A stretch of 9,338 nucleotides of DNA, taken from Pseudomonadota bacterium (lineage in GTDB: Bacteria; Myxococcota_A; Polyangia; Fen-1088). A program made the translations under genes and the position numbers. The notes under the pieces are model-generated. The model had not been told where the DNA came from, did not search any database, and saw only the letters and a list, made by a program, of their open reading frames with translations. Numbering within the stretch: the first letter of the stretch is position 1; each line of letters starts with the position of its first letter. Where the stretch lies: contig JADGRD010000092.1 in NCBI GenBank assembly GCA_017881285.1, positions 1 through 9,338 on the forward strand, written 5' to 3'. Below are positions 6,358 through 9,338 of the stretch, one piece after another.

Positions 6358-7743
6358 CTACGCGGCCTCGGGGACGAGCTCCCGCTCCTGGGCCTCGGCC
6401 CGCAGCTCGCGCAAGCGGCGCGTCAGCGCGCCCGCGATGAAGTACGGGTAGTAGGCAAACAAGCCGTTGGGAATCAGATCCAGCGCCAGGAGCGTCAGCA
6501 GGAGGGCGACCCCGGCGACGAGCCGCTGGTCCTTGTCGCTGCCGATGGTGGGCAAGAGTCGGCGCGCCCACAGCACGGGGATGAGCAACGGCGCGAACGC
6601 GGTGATGAACCCGACGATACCGTTCATGCTGAGCCGGATGATCCAATAGCCATCGAGCACGGAGGTCTTTTGTCCCTCTTCGTCGTGGACCGTGCTGCGA
6701 TCGTACTCGCCCCAGCCGAAGAGCATGCGTTCGCGGGCGCGCGCCAGCAGCGCGTCCTCGTTTTCGAAACGAACCGCGAGGGAGCTGGCACGATCGGCCT
6801 CCACGCTGCCCGCAGCGTCGAGAATACGCGCCACGGGAAAGATCCCGGACAAGCGGAGCACCGGGTAGAGAACGATGGTGTAGGCAAGCAGCGCGGCGAC
6901 GAACAACTGACGCTTGGGCCTGGCCAGGGCGAGGAGGGGAATTCCCGCCAGGGCGAAGACGATGGCCCCCGTGCTCTTGCACGCCACCAGCACCAGGAAC
7001 TGGGTCCAAGCGAGAAAGCGAACCGGCAACCCGAGGAGGACATGGCGATACCGGCCGAGGATGACCAGAGAGCAGGCGGCGGCGAGGAAAAAACGCGCCA
7101 GGGCCAGGCCGTGCGACATGAAGACCATGGGGCGATAGCCGCCCCAGCGAATAGTCTGCTCGAAGTCGTGTTGCGCGTAGCCGTAGATCCAGCGGTGCCA
7201 CTGCGGGCTCATGCGCAGCTCGACCATGGCGAAGGGAATGTAGACCAGCCCGGCGATGGCCAGCGCGGCGACGAGTTGGTCGAAATCCTCGGACTTGCGG
7301 CAGAGCGCGTAACCTAGATACAGGGGCAAGAAGGTTCCCACGAAATTGGAGATGCCCATGTAGCAGCCGTCCTTGAAATTCAGCCCCGGAATAAAGACCT
7401 GCTCGTTCGTGCCGAAGATCAGCGAGTCGGTATTGGTCAAGCCGGTGACCACGCCGCCAACGAGTAGAAGCAAGGCCAGCACCACGATCCAGCGTTGCTT
7501 GGGCAGCTTGGTGACCCACGCCGGGTGGCGCAGCAGACAGGCGGCCAAGATGCAAAAGTAAGGCAGGTTGTGCTTGTCGAAGAGGGGCATGAGCGGGACC
7601 TTGAAGGTCACTCGCTCGGGCAAGAACATCTCGGCGCCCAGGGCCACGACCAGCGCCGCTTGCACAGGGCGCAGGAGAAAGAAGACGCCCACCATCGCGG
7701 GAATCGAGAAGGCCAGGACTACGATGGCGATCGTGCTGCTCAC
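6358..7743 (-). CDS. O-antigen ligase / exopolysaccharide polymerase-like membrane protein
   Basis: The protein has 461 residues with about ten or more hydrophobic segments across its length, for example residues 4-23, 28-40, 85-101, 157-174, 213-230, 246-273, 280-294, 373-392 and 408-422. The large loop between segments (about 300-365) carries FENEDALLARARERMLFGWG (327-346); a loop with an (F)GWG motif after an Arg-rich helix is typical of the O-antigen ligase (WaaL) / Wzy superfamily. RPMVFMSHG (204-212) is a second probable conserved site. These enzymes polymerise or attach lipid-linked glycans at the outer face of the inner membrane. With no lipid A-core genes in view, a polymerase of exopolysaccharide repeat units is the more likely role, but a ligase cannot be excluded. 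GTG 7743 is the only start before the upstream in-frame stop at 7798-7800, and its ribosome binding site is weak. It follows the GT4 gene by 99 bp, a gap that contains a GC-rich hairpin. Confidence 0.85.
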   Translation of the reverse strand: MSSTIAIVVLAFSIPAMVGVFFLLRPVQAALVVALGAEMFLPERVTFKVPLMPLFDKHNLPYFCILAACLLRHPAWVTKLPKQRWIVVLALLLLVGGVVTGLTNTDSLIFGTNEQVFIPGLNFKDGCYMGISNFVGTFLPLYLGYALCRKSEDFDQLVAALAIAGLVYIPFAMVELRMSPQWHRWIYGYAQHDFEQTIRWGGYRPMVFMSHGLALARFFLAAACSLVILGRYRHVLLGLPVRFLAWTQFLVLVACKSTGAIVFALAGIPLLALARPKRQLFVAALLAYTIVLYPVLRLSGIFPVARILDAAGSVEADRASSLAVRFENEDALLARARERMLFGWGEYDRSTVHDEEGQKTSVLDGYWIIRLSMNGIVGFITAFAPLLIPVLWARRLLPTIGSDKDQRLVAGVALLLTLLALDLIPNGLFAYYPYFIAGALTRRLRELRAEAQERELVPEAA

Positions 7744-7781
7744 GACAAAGCCGGTTTTCCAAGGGGGCTTGTCTCGCGGCC

Positions 7782-7798
7782 GGCGCCCGGCGGGCGCC
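7782..7798. other. GC-rich perfect hairpin between GT4 and polymerase genes
   Basis: GGCGCCC at 7782-7788 and its exact inverted copy GGGCGCC at 7792-7798 enclose a 3-base loop. It lies in the 99-bp gap between two co-oriented minus-strand genes, 39 bases before the polymerase start. There is no T-run after it on either strand, so it does not look like an intrinsic terminator. It could slow ribosomes or polymerase, stabilise mRNA ends, or be chance in GC-rich DNA. Confidence 0.35.
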
Positions 7799-7842
7799 TA
7801 CACGGACAAGTGGCGTCAAGATAGCGCATGTCGCAACCGCTG

Positions 7843-9147
7843 TCAGGGGAAGGGCATGCCGAAATCAGGCTTGCTCGCCCGCCCCAGCACCCACGCGTAG
7901 ACCGCGGCGACCTGTTCCGCCTTGCGCTCCCAGGTGAACCAGCGCTCGATCCGCGCACGCGCGCGCGCCGCCATCGCGCTTCTCTCTGCTTCGTCGTTTG
8001 CCAGGCGTTCGAGCTGGGCGCGCAAGGCCGCGACGATAGCGACGCGCGGGCCCAGGGGAACCAGACACCCTGTCGCGGGCGTGACCAGCTCCGCCGGCCC
8101 CGCGTAGTCGACGACCACGGGGACGACCGAGGCGGACATGGCCTCGATGACGACGCCGCCGCCAAATTCGCGGATGCTGGGGAAACCGAACACGTGCGCT
8201 TGCCGCAGCCGCTCGACAACGGCCGCGTGATCCAGCCAGCCGGTGAAGGTGACCCCACCGCTGCATCCCAGCTCGGCCGCCCGTCGTTCGAGCTCGGTGC
8301 GCTCTGGCCCGTCGCCCACGATTTCGACGCTCACCCTGCCGGCCCGGACGAGCTCGGCACTCGCGTCGATGAGCATGTCGGCGCCCTTGTAGGGAACCAG
8401 GCGGCCCACGAAGATCACCCGCAGCGGCTGCCCCGGCCGGCGCGCCTCGGCGGGGTCTGGTTGCACGGCGGGAACCGCGTTCTCCGGAATGTAGACGGAC
8501 TTGCCGCGCCAGCGCTCGCCCATCTGCCGCCAGGTCGCGCGCGACCCGACGATGAGGCCGGCCGCCGCGTCCCGCATCGACCGGTAGCCAGGCAGCAGGC
8601 GATAGGCGTCGCGCACGTACGACAGCCATTCCCTTTCCTGCCGGCGCGCTTCGGCGAACTCGCGCGGCCAAGGCACCCCGCCGTTGAGCGGCCCCACGAC
8701 AAATGGGATGGCAATCGTCCGCAGTCGCGCGGCGAGCCGGCTCGGCGTGGTGGGGCTAAGCGGAGTCACACGGTGAACGATGTCCCAGGCGCCCGCGCGC
8801 AGATCCCGCGCGAAACGCCGCCAGAGCAGGTGCTCGAACCAGTAATAGGCGGGAACGGACAGGGCGGTGACCAGGGTCCAGCCCACGCCCGAGCTACCGC
8901 GCAGACGATCGACCAGCTTCCACATCGGCGCGGCCACCGCTTCGTTGTCGAGGGCGGTGAAATCGCGGCCCGCCACCCACCCGGCCCGCGCGATGGCCGC
9001 GTGGTTGCGCTCCTGGGTCACGAGATGGACATCGGCAACCCGGCGCAGAGCGGAGGCGAGCGACCAGCCCACGAGCGGCACGCTCACCCACTCGGGGTTG
9101 GCGGCCTCCGCGATGACGAGAACCCTGGGGCGCTGCGCGGCGCGCAT
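7843..9147 (-). CDS. family 4 glycosyltransferase (GT-B fold)
   Basis: The protein has 434 residues from ATG 9147. The N-terminal acceptor domain begins RPRVLVIAEAANPEWVSVP, and VGPLNGG (151-157) is a common loop of this subgroup. The C-terminal donor domain opens with VIFVGRLVPYKGADMLIDA (245 onward), where Arg249 and Lys254 fall at the positions that bind the donor phosphates. It continues with VEIVGDGPER and the EX7E motif, Glu327 and Glu335 in EFGGGVVIE, followed by the usual GPAELVTPATGCLVPLG segment. It probably adds a sugar to the growing lipid-linked repeat unit at the inner leaflet; donor and linkage are unknown. An earlier start at 9216 would add 23 unrelated residues and overlap the preceding gene by 65 bp, whereas ATG 9147 has a good ribosome binding site and stands 4 bp after the preceding stop. 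That spacing implies translational coupling with the upstream glycosyltransferase. The domain architecture is complete. Confidence 0.93.
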   Translation of the reverse strand: MRAAQRPRVLVIAEAANPEWVSVPLVGWSLASALRRVADVHLVTQERNHAAIARAGWVAGRDFTALDNEAVAAPMWKLVDRLRGSSGVGWTLVTALSVPAYYWFEHLLWRRFARDLRAGAWDIVHRVTPLSPTTPSRLAARLRTIAIPFVVGPLNGGVPWPREFAEARRQEREWLSYVRDAYRLLPGYRSMRDAAAGLIVGSRATWRQMGERWRGKSVYIPENAVPAVQPDPAEARRPGQPLRVIFVGRLVPYKGADMLIDASAELVRAGRVSVEIVGDGPERTELERRAAELGCSGGVTFTGWLDHAAVVERLRQAHVFGFPSIREFGGGVVIEAMSASVVPVVVDYAGPAELVTPATGCLVPLGPRVAIVAALRAQLERLANDEAERSAMAARARARIERWFTWERKAEQVAAVYAWVLGRASKPDFGMPFP

Positions 9148-9151
9148 CGAG

Positions 9152-9337
9152 CTAGCCACCTTCCCCTCGATCGTGCGCGATGGTGTCAGGCATCCGCTGG
9201 GCAGGCACGCGGACATCGAAGGCGATCTCCGCGCGCTGCCGGGCGTTCCGCGACAATCGCTCCCACAAGCCGGGATCGTCGTGGAGCCGGAACAGCACCT
9301 CGGCGATGGCGGCTTCGTCCCCCGGTTCGGTGAGGAG
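9152..9337 (-). CDS. 3' end of a further glycosyltransferase (GT4-like), cut by the window edge
   Basis: This is a 61-residue open C-terminal fragment ending at TAG (9152-9154). It begins LLTEPGDEAAIAEVLFRL and continues DDPGLWERLSRNARQRAEIA, the standard end of GT4-family glycosyltransferases: the GLLxxPGD donor-binding segment after the second catalytic Glu, then the terminal helices with a short-loop DDPxLWxRLSxNAR pattern. The catalytic part lies to the right of the window. The C-terminal tail after AFDV is polar and does not look family-specific. The next gene starts 4 bp downstream with its ribosome binding site inside this frame, so the two are surely in one operon. Assignment to GT4 or a close GT-B family is confident; substrate is unknown. 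Confidence 0.85.
   Translation of the reverse strand, partial: LLTEPGDEAAIAEVLFRLHDDPGLWERLSRNARQRAEIAFDVRVPAQRMPDTIAHDRGEGG
9156..9162 (-). promoter_or_regulatory. ribosome binding site of the GT4 gene
   Basis: On the minus strand AAGGTGG lies 8 bases before ATG 9147. It is inside the last codons of the preceding glycosyltransferase. This site favours 9147 over the longer start at 9216. Confidence 0.6.
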
Positions 9338-9338
9338 C

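Noticed and set aside
4918..7317. An open frame of 799 codons on the plus strand across the polysaccharide genes
   Set aside because: It is antisense to three well-recognised genes in turn, its product has no domain-like pattern, is low-complexity and rich in Arg/Gln/His/Glu, and such long antisense frames are common in GC-rich DNA with G/C third positions.
7799..7842. A promoter for the polymerase gene (a TTGACG on the minus strand)
   Set aside because: No acceptable -10 hexamer at 16-18 bases, and the nearby TATCTT lies on the wrong side of it.
7828..9333. An open frame of 501 codons on the plus strand opposite the GT4 gene
   Set aside because: It spans two minus-strand genes and their junction, has no recognisable domain, and shows the same antisense composition bias.
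1..9338. Mobile elements, CRISPR arrays, toxin-antitoxin or defence genes, tRNA or rRNA
   Set aside because: Reading both strands I found no transposase motifs, regularly spaced repeats, tRNA-like cloverleaf or small toxin/antitoxin pair.

Overview
This is a strongly GC-rich bacterial window with G/C-biased third codon positions. FeoAB-type iron uptake next to a cell-surface polysaccharide locus suggests a Gram-negative, proteobacteria-like organism, but no gene here fixes the phylum. There are two gene sets on opposite strands that converge near base 3000.

Left part, plus strand (about 96-2987): a ferrous iron uptake operon. It opens with a frame carrying the dimerisation/metal-binding half of a DtxR-type metal regulator followed by a FeoA domain. 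Next come full-length feoB (ferrous iron permease with an N-terminal G domain) and a 51-residue FeoB-associated cysteine-rich membrane protein. The first ~100 bases do not belong to this operon. On the minus strand they read as the C-terminal part of a GH13 alpha-glucosidase or trehalose-hydrolase-like enzyme, and the DtxR frame only begins to look like DtxR at about base 96. Both genes lack their N-terminal halves and meet head to head, so the left edge looks like a rearrangement or assembly junction.

Right part, minus strand (read from 9338 down to 3090): an exopolysaccharide or O-antigen-like biosynthesis operon. In transcription order it holds the 3' end of one glycosyltransferase (GT-B, GT4-like), a complete GT4 glycosyltransferase, a multi-pass O-antigen ligase/polymerase-like protein, a GT2 glycosyltransferase with C-terminal hydrophobic segments, and a two-domain enzyme joining a Gfo/Idh/MocA oxidoreductase to an extended SDR epimerase/dehydratase. 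The likely division of labour is that the fusion enzyme makes or modifies a nucleotide sugar, the glycosyltransferases build the repeat unit on a lipid carrier, and the membrane protein polymerises or ligates it. Tight spacing (4 bp and 10 bp at two junctions) supports co-transcription.

The gene sets are separated by 102 bp with no convincing terminator. No stretch above 300 bases is without a gene. I found no tRNA, rRNA, CRISPR, transposase or riboswitch. The items most worth a second look are the left-edge junction, the Cys-rich linker between the DtxR-like and FeoA parts, and the oxidoreductase-SDR fusion. I do not see clear evidence of a wholly new system.
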